DNA of 64,000 nucleotides from an uncultured SAR86 cluster bacterium (GTDB lineage: Bacteria > Pseudomonadota > Gammaproteobacteria > Magnimaribacterales > D2472): NCBI GenBank assembly GCA_902557965.1, contig CACECK010000002.1, positions 124,001 to 188,000 of the forward strand, read 5' to 3'. The translations under genes were made by a program, and so were the position numbers. The stretch's first letter is position 1, and every line of letters starts with the position of its first letter. The notes under the pieces are model-generated. The model made no database searches and was not told where the DNA came from. It was given only the letters and a program-made list of their open reading frames with translations. Of the stretch, positions 1 to 9,905 are shown piece by piece.

Positions 1-1
1 T

Positions 2-1189
2 TCATCTAAAAAATCAAAGGCCATTTCCAAAGCTGCAAAAGAGGTTTGGCAAGAAAAGCACCACCACGAGTTTCCAATTGATGTATTTCAAACAGGTTCC
101 GGTACAAGTTCAAATATGAATGCGAATGAAGTGATAGCAAATTTAGCGACTAAATTTGCAAAAGTAAAAGTTGGTCCAAATGATGATGTGAATATGAGTC
201 AAAGCAGTAATGATGTAATACCTACAGCTATAAAAATAAGTGCTCATATGGATCTGACCAAAAAACTTTTTCCAAAACTTGATGAGCTTATTAAAACCAT
301 TGAAAAAAAAGCAGAATCAGTAAAAGGAACCATTAAAACAGGAAGGACACATTTAATGGATGCTATGCCTATTGATTTTGCAGAAGAATTAAAAGCATGG
401 TCAAGTCAGCTTCAATCCTCAAAAGAGATGTTGAGCACTCTTGAAACAAAATTTCTTGAATTACCTCAGGGTGGAACAGCTGTTGGAAGTGGAATAAACG
501 CCCACAAACAATTTGCAAAATATTTTGCTCAAGAAATAACAAAGCTCTCTGGCAATAAATACAAATGTGTACCAAGTAAGAATTTTTATCATGAATTAAG
601 CGCACAAGATTGTTCTGTTCAATTGTCTGGTGAACTTAAGAATCTTGCAGTCATACTGATGAAAATATCTAATGATCTAAGGTGGATGAACAGTGGGCCA
701 CTTGCAGGCTTATCTGAAATTGAACTAAAAGCTCTTCAGCCTGGAAGTAGCATTATGCCAGGTAAGGTAAATCCTGTTATTCCAGAGGCGGTTGCAATGG
801 CATCTGCAGATGTAATTGGTAATGATGTTTCTATTACTGTTGCTGCGCAATCAGGTAGTTTTCAGCTTAATGTCATGTTGCCGGTGATTGCCTATAATCT
901 TTTAAAAAGTATAAATCTGTTATCAGGGGCCATGGATGTATTGTCAAAAAAAGCGATAAGAACTTTTAAAGTAAATAATAAAAATTTAGAAATTTCATTA
1001 TCAAAAAACCCAATTTTGGTTACTGCTTTAAATCCAATAATAGGATATGAAAATGCTGCTGCTATAGCGAAGAAAGCCTACAAAGAAAACAGACCCATAA
1101 TAGATGTTGCAGCTGAGGAAACAAATATATCAAAATCAAAGCTTTCAAAGTTGCTAGATCCGACCAAGCTTGCTAAAGGTGGTATTTAG
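2..1189 (+). CDS. fumC: Fumarate hydratase class II, 5' end missing
   Basis: Interconverts fumarate and L-malate in the cytosolic TCA cycle. The reading frame is open from base 2, so the gene starts before the window; about 395 codons remain and roughly 60-70 N-terminal residues are lost. Visible family blocks are QTGSGTSSNMNANEV near the left edge, the GRTHLMDA block (nt 347-370) and the superfamily signature GSSIMPGKVNP (nt 743-775), which contains the substrate-binding loop. It ends two bases before phhB, suggesting cotranscription. An internal ATG at 116 is not the start because conserved sequence lies upstream. Aspartase and argininosuccinate lyase share the signature, but the surrounding blocks fit FumC. 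Confidence 0.95.
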   Translation, partial: SSKKSKAISKAAKEVWQEKHHHEFPIDVFQTGSGTSSNMNANEVIANLATKFAKVKVGPNDDVNMSQSSNDVIPTAIKISAHMDLTKKLFPKLDELIKTIEKKAESVKGTIKTGRTHLMDAMPIDFAEELKAWSSQLQSSKEMLSTLETKFLELPQGGTAVGSGINAHKQFAKYFAQEITKLSGNKYKCVPSKNFYHELSAQDCSVQLSGELKNLAVILMKISNDLRWMNSGPLAGLSEIELKALQPGSSIMPGKVNPVIPEAVAMASADVIGNDVSITVAAQSGSFQLNVMLPVIAYNLLKSINLLSGAMDVLSKKAIRTFKVNNKNLEISLSKNPILVTALNPIIGYENAAAIAKKAYKENRPIIDVAAEETNISKSKLSKLLDPTKLAKGGI

Positions 1190-1191
1190 AT

Positions 1192-1539
1192 ATGTCTGAT
1201 AATCTCTCAGAAAATAAATGCGAGGCATGCTCTATTGACGCACAAGCTTTAACCGAGCAAGAGATTAGTGAGTTTTTGCCACAAATTCCATCTTGGATTG
1301 TTCATGAAGAAGAGGGTATTAATAGACTTATTTGTTCCTTTGCTTTTCCAAATTATGAACATTCTGTTAATTTTACAAAACTTGTTGCGAAACTAGCTGA
1401 AGAAGAAGATCACCATCCTGAAATTGTTTTAGAATGGGGAAATGTCACTGTTTCTTGGTGGTCACACAAGATAAAAGGTTTGCACAGAAACGATTTTATT
1501 TGCGCCTCAAAAACTGATGACCTTTTTAAAAATTTATAA
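1192..1539 (+). CDS. phhB: Pterin-4a-carbinolamine dehydratase (DCoH/PhhB family)
   Basis: Dehydrates 4a-hydroxytetrahydrobiopterin to the quinonoid dihydropterin, recycling the cofactor of aromatic amino acid hydroxylases. At 115 aa it is the usual family length. The signature EEDHHPEIVLEW followed by the VSWWSHKIKGLHRND stretch covers the active-site histidines. It follows fumC by two bases. No phenylalanine hydroxylase is in this window, so its partner is elsewhere or the protein has another role. The family assignment is firm; the physiological role is inferred. Confidence 0.9.
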   Translation: MSDNLSENKCEACSIDAQALTEQEISEFLPQIPSWIVHEEEGINRLICSFAFPNYEHSVNFTKLVAKLAEEEDHHPEIVLEWGNVTVSWWSHKIKGLHRNDFICASKTDDLFKNL

Positions 1540-1554
1540 TTAATAACAAGGATA

Positions 1555-1782
1555 ATGGAACAGAATCAGAAGCCTTATCAATTCTTAGCATGGTCAGCTA
1601 CAGCTATTTTAATTTTAGCTGCATTGCTTGCAAGCTTTGTTCCTGCACTTGAATATCATCATTGGGCATTTATAATTGCAAATTCCTTATGGGTAATTGT
1701 TGGAATTTTATGGAAAGAAACAACTCTTATTGTGCTTAATGCAGGCCTAACAATTATTTATATCTTAGGATTGATCTTATAA
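1555..1782 (+). CDS. Small membrane protein of unknown function
   Basis: Not recognised. The 75-residue product is almost entirely hydrophobic, with three probable membrane helices at about residues 10-30, 35-52 and 56-75 and little else. An AAGGA ribosome binding site lies 4-5 bases before the ATG, which supports a real gene. Its 3' end overlaps the end of the convergent purine permease gene by six bases. A small transporter subunit or membrane accessory protein is possible, but nothing in the sequence decides this. Confidence 0.7.
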   Translation: MEQNQKPYQFLAWSATAILILAALLASFVPALEYHHWAFIIANSLWVIVGILWKETTLIVLNAGLTIIYILGLIL

Positions 1783-3075
1783 AAAAATAAATTTTGATAT
1801 AAAAATTAGCGTTAAGAACCATGCGCCAGAGGAAATTTCTTTTATTTCACCATTAGATATTTTTAAAGAAACGTAAGTCAAAAATCCAAGAGCAATTCCA
1901 TCAGCAATAGAAAATGTTAAAGGAATCATAACTATTATTACCAATGCAGGTATAAGTTCCTGAACATAAGACCAGTTAAGTTTTTCCATACCTCCAAGCA
2001 TTAGAATTGCGACGTAAATTAATGCTCCTGAGGTTGCATAAACTGGAATAATGGCAGCAAGCGGAGATAAAAACATTGCCATAATAAATAGCATACCTAC
2101 GACTACTGCAGTTAAGCCTGTTCTTCCGCCTGCTTCAACACCTGCAGAACTTTCAACATAGCTTGTTACAGGCGAACATCCAAAAAATGTTCCAAATATA
2201 CTTGCTCCACTATCAGCCTTGAGAGCTTTATCCAGATCTTTTGCTTCACCATTTTTATCTAAAAGATTTGCCCTGGTTGCAACTCCCACAAGAGTACCGG
2301 TTGTATCAAATAAATTTACAAATAAAAAAGACATTATTACTGTCACCATTCCAATATTTAGAGCACCGATAATGTCTAATTTCATAAGAGTTGGTGTAAT
2401 ATCTGGAGGGTAGGCAATTAAACCACTAAATTCTATCAATCTTGCGACTAACGCAATTAGCGTTATTGTTAAAATACCAACTATTATTGAGCCAGGAACT
2501 TTCCTTAGAGATAAAGCTGAAATTATTATAAAGCCCAAGCATGCTAGAAGAGTTTCAATCTTTTTAAAATCTCCAAGAGATAATATTGTTGCATCATTAC
2601 TGATAATAATTCCGCCACTTTTTAAACCAATCAATCCAATAAATAAGCCAACACCAGCACCCATTGCAATCCTTAGATTGAGAGGTATGCTAGAAATCAT
2701 CCAACTACGAAGTTTGGTGATGCTCATTATAAAAAATAAAACGCCAGCGATAAAAACTGCTCCAAGCGCTATTTCCCATGAATAACCCATTTCTCCAACA
2801 ACTGTATAAGTAAAAAATGCGTTTAGACCCATTCCTGGAGCAAGTCCGATAGGCCAATTTGCAAAAAACCCCATAATGAAACATGCAATAGCAGCTGCCA
2901 TACAGGTTCCAACAAAAATTGCACCTTGATCCATACCAGTAGCGGACATCATTTGTGGATTTACAAATATGATGTATGCCATTGTTATAAATGTTGTAAG
3001 ACCAGCTAATAATTCTTTTTTAATAGTGGTATCATGTTCACTTATTTTAAAAATCTGCTCTAAAATTTGTCTCAT
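1777..3075 (-). CDS. NCS2-family purine permease (AzgA-like)
   Basis: A proton-coupled inner membrane carrier for adenine, guanine or hypoxanthine by family assignment. The 432-residue protein has the AzgA-type N-terminus (ITMAYIIFVNPQ) and the APGMGLNAFF motif of the first half, then repeated hydrophobic segments consistent with 12-14 helices. The conserved TSYVESSAGVEAGGRTG block near residues 303-320 lies in the substrate-binding region of the second repeat. It is divergent from a TonB-dependent receptor and close to a purine phosphoribosyltransferase, guaB and guaA, which supports a purine substrate. The exact nucleobase cannot be read from sequence. Confidence 0.88.
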   Translation of the reverse strand: MRQILEQIFKISEHDTTIKKELLAGLTTFITMAYIIFVNPQMMSATGMDQGAIFVGTCMAAAIACFIMGFFANWPIGLAPGMGLNAFFTYTVVGEMGYSWEIALGAVFIAGVLFFIMSITKLRSWMISSIPLNLRIAMGAGVGLFIGLIGLKSGGIIISNDATILSLGDFKKIETLLACLGFIIISALSLRKVPGSIIVGILTITLIALVARLIEFSGLIAYPPDITPTLMKLDIIGALNIGMVTVIMSFLFVNLFDTTGTLVGVATRANLLDKNGEAKDLDKALKADSGASIFGTFFGCSPVTSYVESSAGVEAGGRTGLTAVVVGMLFIMAMFLSPLAAIIPVYATSGALIYVAILMLGGMEKLNWSYVQELIPALVIIVMIPLTFSIADGIALGFLTYVSLKISNGEIKEISSGAWFLTLIFISKFIFL

Positions 3076-3185
3076 ATAAATATTCTGAATTTTAGTTATT
3101 TTAAGATTTTAAAAGTATACATTTATTTAATAAATTAATAGTTAAAATTTATAGAATAAAACAATTAATTAATCTTATTTTTTTG

Positions 3186-3202
3186 GCATGTAATTTGCAT
3201 GT
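3186..3202. promoter_or_regulatory. Direct repeat in the permease/TonB-receptor divergent region
   Basis: GCATGT occurs twice, separated by AATTT, giving an 11-base period (one helical turn) about 40-55 bases before the receptor ATG. The rest of the 166-base gap is almost pure A/T. The spacing suits a tandem activator or repressor site, but a six-base repeat can occur by chance, so this is only a candidate. Confidence 0.25.
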
Positions 3203-3241
3203 TATATTTTAATAAACAAACATTTAGACGGGGATCTAAAA

Positions 3242-5563
3242 ATGACTTTTAAACGACCTAACTTTTTTAAACTGAGCTTATTAACAGTTACTTTTTTATT
3301 TAACTTTAACTATGTTCAATCACAAGAGCAAACCATCGAGGATGTAATAGTTACTGCAGAGAAAAGAGATGAAAGTCTTCAAACTGTATCACAAGCAGTC
3401 ACAGCTATTACGGACTCAGAACTTGAAGCAAAAAATATAACCTCTTTTGTTGATTTAACCGCTATTGTGCCTGGAGTTACAGTTGCGAAAAACGAAGGAT
3501 ACAAAACTGTTATTTCAATTAGAGGTGTTGGTAACGAAACTAATCAAAATGCAATTGCTGCACCTTCGGTTGCTTTTCATATGGATGGAATTTTTGTTGC
3601 TTCTCCATTTTCTCTTCAAACTGATTTTGTTGATGTTCAAAGAATTGAGGTACTAAGAGGTCCTCAAGGTACTCTTTTTGGGCAAAATTCTACTGGCGGA
3701 GCCATAAATGTTATTTCTAAAAAGCCATCTTTTGATGATTTTTATGCAAAAACTGATATTACTCTTGGTGACTATGATCTAATGAAAATCGGAACCGCAC
3801 TTAATTTTCCAATTTCAGACAAACTGGCAACCAAACTTACAATATCTTCAATAGAAAGAGATGGATTTACTGAAAATTTAGTTACTGGTCAAGATCTAGA
3901 TGATGCATCAAGCATCAGCATTCGTAGTGATTGGATTTATGAAATTAGCGACACCTCATCCTTAAGAATATTTGGACAATATTTTGATTCAGATAGAAAT
4001 GGCTCAGCTATGAAAGGTAAGGATGATCTTTCTTCGGATGCCAGAAAACTATCTCAAGACACATTGTCAAAGCAAGAATTATCCTCAAAGATTTTCGCGG
4101 TTATTTATGAATCAGATTTGGGATATGCTAATTTAAAAGTTTTAGCTAGCAAACAAGAAGATGATATTTTGGTTGTGAGAGATAATGATAGGCATGCTGC
4201 AGGGGTACAACCAGTATTGTCAATGCCTGGCCTTCCATACATATATATCGATAATGCACCTTATTATCCAATGGCAGAATTTAATCCAGAATCCTCACTA
4301 GTAGATACTGATACTTTTGAAATAAATTTAATTTCAAATGAGCCAGCATTAAATGGAAAATTAGATTGGACTTTTGGAGCTTTTTATTTAAAACATAAAA
4401 TAGAAAATCATATTAGAGGATATGTCGATAACGATTTAGATGGTGAATTTAAATATGTTTGTGATGAGCCCTTTGCTAACCCTAATTATTGTTTCAATAT
4501 TGGAGAGAACCCCTTCGGTGCTGACTTTGATTTTGTTACAGATGCCTTCCCAGAGAGAGAGTCTTTTTCAATATATGGACAAACAACTTATATGATTTCA
4601 GATGTTTCAAGATTAATAAGTGGGATTAGATTTACCGAAGATGAAGTAACCACATGTAACGCTAACTTTTTCTTTGGCTGTGATAATTTGACCACTAGCT
4701 CAGATGAAATGACTGGAAAAATTGCTTTAGAGTATGACGTAAATTCCGACACCATGGTCTATTTATCATATACGGCAGGATATAAACCAGGCGGAACAAA
4801 CCTTACTTATGGTTCTGATGCAGAAGATGGTTCTTTTTCTGCAATGGTTTTTGAAACTTTCGAACCTGAAACAGTAGATTCAATGGAATTTGGTATCAAA
4901 TCTGACTTTTATGATGGCAAGGCTAGAGCTAATATAGCCGTATTTTCATATGATTATGAGAATCTTCAATTCCAAGCAACAGATCCAATTCCTTATCAAG
5001 GAGGAGTTGCAAATATTCCAGAATCTGAGATGTCGGGAGTTGAAATAGAGTTTACAGCTTTGTTCACAGACAATATAACTTTTGATATGAATCTTGGTTT
5101 TATTGATTCTGAAGTCAGCTCGGATTTTGAAGTCCTTGATAATGTTCTTGCATTTCAATATTTTTTTGGAGAGGAAGCACTAAGATATGATCTTAGAGAG
5201 AATGTAAATGGAAATGAGCTTGCTAAAACACCAGACTTTACTGCAGACATATCAATGACATATGAAACAGAATTACCATCTGGCAATTCTTTAACAAGTG
5301 TCTTTCAGTTTATAAAAAGAGGAGAATTTATGCAGCGTGTTAACAATAATCCCTCAGTTGATAAAGTTCCTGATTATCAAATATTTAATGTTTCGGTAGG
5401 ATTAGATTTTAAAAATGATTTAAGTTTAGACTTTATTCTATTGAATGCTGGTGATGAAGATGGGCTCAACTCAGCAATGACTGATGTCTTTGGTGTTGCA
5501 GCAACTGGACTTGAGTATATTCCTCCGAGACAAATAATGACTAGATTAAGCTACAAGTTCTGA
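3242..5563 (+). CDS. TonB-dependent outer membrane receptor
   Basis: Imports a large or scarce substrate across the outer membrane using TonB energy. The 773-residue protein has a signal peptide (about residues 1-27), a TonB-box-like IEDVIVTAEKR segment, a plug domain (about 45-160, with IRGVGN and VEVLRGPQGTLFGQNSTGGAINV-type blocks in shortened form), and a long beta-barrel ending in RLSYKF with the terminal phenylalanine typical of barrel proteins. Cysteine pairs in two extracellular-type stretches (around VCDEP..YCFN and TTCNA..GCDN) may form loop disulfides. A GGGG ribosome binding site lies about 8 bases before the ATG. Substrate unknown; neighbouring purine genes make nucleobases or nucleosides a testable guess, against iron complexes or vitamins as general alternatives. 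Confidence 0.93.
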   Translation: MTFKRPNFFKLSLLTVTFLFNFNYVQSQEQTIEDVIVTAEKRDESLQTVSQAVTAITDSELEAKNITSFVDLTAIVPGVTVAKNEGYKTVISIRGVGNETNQNAIAAPSVAFHMDGIFVASPFSLQTDFVDVQRIEVLRGPQGTLFGQNSTGGAINVISKKPSFDDFYAKTDITLGDYDLMKIGTALNFPISDKLATKLTISSIERDGFTENLVTGQDLDDASSISIRSDWIYEISDTSSLRIFGQYFDSDRNGSAMKGKDDLSSDARKLSQDTLSKQELSSKIFAVIYESDLGYANLKVLASKQEDDILVVRDNDRHAAGVQPVLSMPGLPYIYIDNAPYYPMAEFNPESSLVDTDTFEINLISNEPALNGKLDWTFGAFYLKHKIENHIRGYVDNDLDGEFKYVCDEPFANPNYCFNIGENPFGADFDFVTDAFPERESFSIYGQTTYMISDVSRLISGIRFTEDEVTTCNANFFFGCDNLTTSSDEMTGKIALEYDVNSDTMVYLSYTAGYKPGGTNLTYGSDAEDGSFSAMVFETFEPETVDSMEFGIKSDFYDGKARANIAVFSYDYENLQFQATDPIPYQGGVANIPESEMSGVEIEFTALFTDNITFDMNLGFIDSEVSSDFEVLDNVLAFQYFFGEEALRYDLRENVNGNELAKTPDFTADISMTYETELPSGNSLTSVFQFIKRGEFMQRVNNNPSVDKVPDYQIFNVSVGLDFKNDLSLDFILLNAGDEDGLNSAMTDVFGVAATGLEYIPPRQIMTRLSYKF

Positions 5564-5616
5564 TTTAATTTGATCATAAAGTTATACTAATAAGATTAAG
5601 ATTTGCTTTTTATACG

Positions 5617-5622
5617 TATACC
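5617..5622 (+). promoter_or_regulatory. Candidate -10 element close to the phosphoribosyltransferase ATG
   Basis: TATACC lies six bases before the ATG at 5629, so transcription would begin at or next to the start codon. No good -35 element and no Shine-Dalgarno sequence are visible. This is the weakest of five similar arrangements in the window. Confidence 0.3.
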
Positions 5623-5628
5623 TAAAAC

Positions 5629-6192
5629 ATGGATAAGCTTTTTATAAAATCTGATGTTCTATTAAAAGATTCTTTTCAACTTGCGTGGAATGTTTACGAG
5701 AGTGGCTTTGAACCAAATTATATAATTGGAGTTTGGAGAGGAGGCGCACCGGTTGGTATTGCAGTTCAAGAATTTTTAAATGTATTAGGAATAAAATCTG
5801 ATCATGTTGCGATTAGGACTTCTTATTACTCTGGGATAGGCGAAAGAAAAGATAGCGTTCAGGTATATGGATTAAATTATGTAATCAGGCAGCTTGAATC
5901 AGAAGATAGATTGCTTATTGTTGATGATGTCCACGATACCGGAAATTCTGTTGCACAGATAATTGCTGATATTGCGGCTGCATGCAAAAAAAATACTCCC
6001 GAAATAAAGATTGCAACCCCTTATTACAAACCAAATAAAAGTCAAACGGGTAATAAACCTGATTATTATCTTCATGAGACAGATCAATGGTTAGTTTTTC
6101 CTCATGAATTAGATGGCTTATCTGTGGAAGAAATTATAGAAAACAAACCAGAGCTCGCTAATTTGATTGATAAAATAAAGAATCATATTTAA
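5629..6192 (+). CDS. Purine phosphoribosyltransferase (hypoxanthine/xanthine-guanine type)
   Basis: Expected to join a 6-oxopurine base to PRPP to give IMP, GMP or XMP in the cytosol. At 187 aa it is a type I phosphoribosyltransferase; the PRPP-binding signature LLIVDDVHDTGNSVA is at residues 95-109, and the VWRGGAP loop at 35-41 matches the pyrophosphate-binding loop. It lies just upstream of guaB and guaA and near a purine permease, so a base taken up by the permease could feed directly into guanylate synthesis. The base specificity is inferred from context. Confidence 0.82.
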   Translation: MDKLFIKSDVLLKDSFQLAWNVYESGFEPNYIIGVWRGGAPVGIAVQEFLNVLGIKSDHVAIRTSYYSGIGERKDSVQVYGLNYVIRQLESEDRLLIVDDVHDTGNSVAQIIADIAAACKKNTPEIKIATPYYKPNKSQTGNKPDYYLHETDQWLVFPHELDGLSVEEIIENKPELANLIDKIKNHI

Positions 6193-6247
6193 GTTTATAA
6201 AAAATAAGCTATAAATCGACACTCTTTTTTTTCTTTTATGGTTTAGT

Positions 6248-6253
6248 TATAAT
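6248..6253 (+). promoter_or_regulatory. -10 element of guaB, probably leaderless
   Basis: A perfect TATAAT ends five bases before the guaB ATG, so the expected transcription start is at the A or T of the start codon. No Shine-Dalgarno sequence lies between. A clear -35 hexamer is not visible in the T-rich stretch upstream. Confidence 0.55.
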
Positions 6254-6258
6254 CTGTC

Positions 6259-7722
6259 ATGGATAAATTAAAACAAAAAGCGTTAACCTTTGATGACGTT
6301 CTACTTCTTCCAAGATATAGTGACTTTCTTCCTAGTGAAGCAAGCACTGATTCAAAACTAACTCGTAACATTTCATTAAAATTACCTCTAATTGCAGCTG
6401 CAATGGATACTGTAACTGAATCACGCATGGCTATTGCTCTTGCAGAGGCTGGAGGTATTGGCATTATTCATAAAAATAATTCAATTGAGGAGCATGCTCA
6501 GTTAGTGAGAGCTGTAAAAAAATATGAAAGTGGCATTGTCAGAGATCCGGTAACAATAAGTTCATCAAAATCAATTGGTGAGCTAAAACAATTAACTTCA
6601 GACCTTAGCATTTCAGGTATGCCAGTTGTTGATAATGGCGAACTCAAAGGTATTGTTACGAGTAGAGATTTTAGATATGCAGACAATATGAATTCAAATG
6701 TGTCTTCTATCATGACACCCTTTGAAAAGCTTGTAACTGTAAAAGAAGGCGTATCTCAAAAAGAAGTTATGCAACTAATGTATGAAAACAGGATTGAAAA
6801 AGTACTAGTTCTAGATGATCAAGATAACCTATCAGGGCTGGTAACTATGAAAGATATAGAAAAATCTGCACAAAATCCTGATGCAACTAAAGATGAATCT
6901 GGAAGACTAAAAGTTGGTGCTGCTCTTGGCACAGATAAAGAAGCAATTAAAAGAGCAGAAGCATTGGCAAACGAAGGTGTTGATGTATTTGTAATCGATA
7001 GCGCACATGGACATTCAAAAAATGTTATCGATATGATTAAAATGATCAAAAAGTCTTTTAAAGATATTGATGTTATAGGTGGAAATATTGCTACTGCAGA
7101 TGCTGCAATAGAACTTCAAAAGGCGGGCGCAGATGCAGTAAAAGTTGGTATGGGACCAGGTTCAATTTGCACCACTAGGATTATTGCTGGAATAGGAGTT
7201 CCACAAATATCTGCGATATATGATATTAAGAAAGCTCTTCAAAAAACTGATATACCAGTTATCGCAGATGGTGGTATTAGGTTTTCAGGTGATATTGCAA
7301 AGGCTATTGCTGCTGGAGCTGACTCAGTAATGTTAGGAAGTCTTTTTGCAGGAACAGAAGAAGCTCCAGGCAAAGTTGAATTATTTCAAGGCAGAAGTTT
7401 TAAGACTTATCGTGGCATGGGCTCTATTGGAGCAATGACTGAAAGAGAAGATGCAAATAGATACATGCAGGAAGATGTAGAAATAAATAAATTAGTTCCC
7501 GAAGGTATTGAAGGAAGAGTTCCATACAAGGGCCTTGTTTTAAATGTTGTTAATCAATTAGTTGGTGGATTAAGGCAAAGCATGGGATATATAGGTTGTA
7601 AAAACATTTCAGAGATGCATAAAAATAGTCAATTTGTTGAGATTACTAATGCCGGAATGACTGAAAGTCATGTTCATGACGTCATGATAACTAAAGAGGC
7701 TCCTAACTACCAAAGAAGTTAG
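6259..7722 (+). CDS. guaB: Inosine-5'-monophosphate dehydrogenase
   Basis: Oxidises IMP to XMP with NAD+, the committed step of guanine nucleotide synthesis. The 487-residue protein has the split TIM-barrel catalytic domain with two CBS domains inserted at about residues 95-210. The catalytic loop GPGSICTTR carries the active-site Cys304, the GGN and ADGGI phosphate-binding motifs are present, and the flap region contains YRGMGS. Length and layout are typical of bacterial GuaB. guaA follows after seven bases, forming a guaBA operon. Confidence 0.97.
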   Translation: MDKLKQKALTFDDVLLLPRYSDFLPSEASTDSKLTRNISLKLPLIAAAMDTVTESRMAIALAEAGGIGIIHKNNSIEEHAQLVRAVKKYESGIVRDPVTISSSKSIGELKQLTSDLSISGMPVVDNGELKGIVTSRDFRYADNMNSNVSSIMTPFEKLVTVKEGVSQKEVMQLMYENRIEKVLVLDDQDNLSGLVTMKDIEKSAQNPDATKDESGRLKVGAALGTDKEAIKRAEALANEGVDVFVIDSAHGHSKNVIDMIKMIKKSFKDIDVIGGNIATADAAIELQKAGADAVKVGMGPGSICTTRIIAGIGVPQISAIYDIKKALQKTDIPVIADGGIRFSGDIAKAIAAGADSVMLGSLFAGTEEAPGKVELFQGRSFKTYRGMGSIGAMTEREDANRYMQEDVEINKLVPEGIEGRVPYKGLVLNVVNQLVGGLRQSMGYIGCKNISEMHKNSQFVEITNAGMTESHVHDVMITKEAPNYQRS

Positions 7723-7729
7723 TTAACTA

Positions 7730-9295
7730 ATGAAAAAATTATCAGTAAACAATAAGAATATTGATAAGATTCTAGTTTTAGATTTTGGGTCTCAATATAC
7801 TCAATTGATTGCAAGACGCGTAAGAGAAAGCGACGTTTATTCAGAAATTCTCCCATGGGATATAGACGAAACAAAGATAAAAGATTTAGATCCTAAGGGG
7901 ATAATTTTATCTGGAGGACCCAACTCTGTAACAAAAAGTTTTACCCCAAGAATACCTCAGATTGTATTTGAGCTTTCCATTCCAGTTTTAGGGATATGTT
8001 ACGGAATGCAAACACTTGCTGAACAAATGGGAGGTCATGTGGTCTCAGTTGATCAAAAAGAGTTCGGTCATTCTGAATTAGAAATACATAATGATTCTAG
8101 GTTATTTCATGGTATTGATAAAAAATTAAATGTTTGGATGAGTCATGGAGATCAAGTTCAAGATCTACCTGATGGTTTTAAACTTCTAGCGTCAACCAAA
8201 ACAGCTCCTATTGCTGCTATGCAACATGAAAATCTTCCATATTATGCAATCCAGTTTCATCCAGAAGTGACGCATACGAATCATGGCGAGGATATTCTTA
8301 ACAACTTTATTTTAAATATCTGTGCGGCCAATACTGATTGGAGAATGGATGACTTAATTGCGAGTAGGATTGATGAAATTAAAAATCAAGTCCAAGGTAA
8401 TAAAGTTCTTTTGGGATTATCTGGTGGAGTTGATTCCTCAGTAACAGCAGCATTGCTTAATAAAGCAATTGGTAAAAAGTTAACATGTGTATTTGTAGAC
8501 AATGGGCTGCTTAGAAAAGGTGAGGCAGATCAAGTAATGCAAACATTTAAAGAAAATATGAATTTAAATGTAATTAAATCAGATAGCAAAGAGATATTCC
8601 TAAGACATCTTAAGAATATTGAAGATCCTGAACAAAAAAGAAAAGTGATTGGCAGAACTTTTATTGATGTTTTTGATGCTGAGGCAATAAAATTAAAAGA
8701 TATAAAATTTCTAGCACAAGGAACAATTTATCCAGATGTAATTGAATCGTCTGGAAGTGAATCAAAAGAGGCAAGAGTTATAAAATCTCACCATAATGTT
8801 GGCGGACTTCCTGAGGAAATGGAACTAGATTTGGTTGAGCCTTTGCGGGACCTCTTCAAAGACGAAGTCAGAAGAATGGGAATTGAGCTAGGCATACCTA
8901 AAGAAATGATAGATAGACATCCATTTCCAGGGCCTGGACTCGGCGTGAGGATAATTGGAGAAATAACAAAAGAAAAAACAAAGATTCTTCAAGAAGCTGA
9001 CCATATTTTTATTGAAGAACTTATCAATGCAGATCTTTATGATAGTGTCTCTCAAGCTTTTGCAGTTTTATTACCGGTAAAGTCAGTTGGGGTAGTTGGA
9101 GACGAGAGAAGATATGCGGAAGTCATTGCATTAAGAGCGGTTGAGACTGTTGATTTTATGACTGCGAAATGGGCGCATCTTCCATATGAGTTTTTAGAAA
9201 ATGTTTCTAATAGAATTGTTAACGAAATTGAGGATGTGAGCAGGGTGGTTTTTGATATTTCAAGCAAACCTCCAGCAACTATTGAGTGGGAATAA
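7730..9295 (+). CDS. guaA: GMP synthase (glutamine-hydrolysing)
   Basis: Converts XMP to GMP using ATP and glutamine. Residues about 12-200 form the class I glutamine amidotransferase domain, with nucleophile Cys90 in GICYGMQ and the His/Glu pair in QFHPEVTH. The ATP pyrophosphatase domain follows, with the P-loop-like motif [10 protein letters not shown], and the dimerisation domain ends in KPPATIEWE, the usual GuaA C-terminus. At 521 aa it is the standard bacterial single-chain form. It is spaced one base from the next gene. Confidence 0.97.
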   Translation: MKKLSVNNKNIDKILVLDFGSQYTQLIARRVRESDVYSEILPWDIDETKIKDLDPKGIILSGGPNSVTKSFTPRIPQIVFELSIPVLGICYGMQTLAEQMGGHVVSVDQKEFGHSELEIHNDSRLFHGIDKKLNVWMSHGDQVQDLPDGFKLLASTKTAPIAAMQHENLPYYAIQFHPEVTHTNHGEDILNNFILNICAANTDWRMDDLIASRIDEIKNQVQGNKVLLGLSGGVDSSVTAALLNKAIGKKLTCVFVDNGLLRKGEADQVMQTFKENMNLNVIKSDSKEIFLRHLKNIEDPEQKRKVIGRTFIDVFDAEAIKLKDIKFLAQGTIYPDVIESSGSESKEARVIKSHHNVGGLPEEMELDLVEPLRDLFKDEVRRMGIELGIPKEMIDRHPFPGPGLGVRIIGEITKEKTKILQEADHIFIEELINADLYDSVSQAFAVLLPVKSVGVVGDERRYAEVIALRAVETVDFMTAKWAHLPYEFLENVSNRIVNEIEDVSRVVFDISSKPPATIEWE

Positions 9296-9296
9296 T

Positions 9297-9905
9297 ATGA
9301 AAATTTGTATAGTTTTTGGTCACTATAATACTAAAGATTCTTTTAACGCATCTGTTAGAGATACCTTTATTGAAGAAGCAAAAAAAATTGGACATGAAAT
9401 AGATTTAATTAATTTATTTGATGAAGAAGAACAATTGCCATTTTATAGAAGTGATATTAATCCTCCTCCAAAGTTAGTAATGGATTATAGAGATAGACTT
9501 GAGGATGCTGATGTTATGTTTTTAATGAGCGCTTGTCATAATCTAAGAATGAGCGGTGTCCTAGAAAATTGGATTGATTGGGTCCTGCATCCAACATGGT
9601 TTTTTTCATATAAATCATTATTACCTGATAGCAAGTTTCTTGGGAATTACGGATATCCTGTTGCTGGAGCAATGAAAAATAAAATTGGAATTGTTTCTAT
9701 GACTTATGGCGGACCAATGGTGACCTATTTCAATTTTTCTCTTTTCGACAATATTCCCTATAGAAGATTAAAAAAGTCTGTCTTTCAATTAGGAGGACTA
9801 AAGACAAAATATTTGAGATTCTATTCAGTTCTTCCTAATATGAAAAAAAGTGATTTTGAAAAACACATGCAAAAAGTAAGAAAATTTGCAAGAAGCATAA
9901 AATGA
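9297..9905 (+). CDS. Flavodoxin-fold NAD(P)H oxidoreductase (KefF/MdaB-like)
   Basis: Likely an FMN- or FAD-dependent NAD(P)H:quinone reductase of the Flavodoxin_2 family, about 202 aa. The N-terminal MKICIVFGHYNTKDSFN strand-loop is the flavin phosphate site, and the WIDWVLHPTWFFSY segment resembles the family's isoalloxazine-contacting region. I chose the ATG at 9297, one base after the guaA stop; an upstream in-frame ATG at 9252 lies inside guaA and encodes no family sequence. It overlaps the downstream MFS gene by four bases (ATGA), so the two are probably coupled. The true substrate is unknown. Confidence 0.75.
   Translation: MKICIVFGHYNTKDSFNASVRDTFIEEAKKIGHEIDLINLFDEEEQLPFYRSDINPPPKLVMDYRDRLEDADVMFLMSACHNLRMSGVLENWIDWVLHPTWFFSYKSLLPDSKFLGNYGYPVAGAMKNKIGIVSMTYGGPMVTYFNFSLFDNIPYRRLKKSVFQLGGLKTKYLRFYSVLPNMKKSDFEKHMQKVRKFARSIK

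Noticed and set aside
3076-3241. Largest intergenic gap searched for a tRNA, small RNA or riboswitch
   Set aside because: It is nearly pure A/T with no cloverleaf, no conserved stem and no T-loop-like GTTC box.
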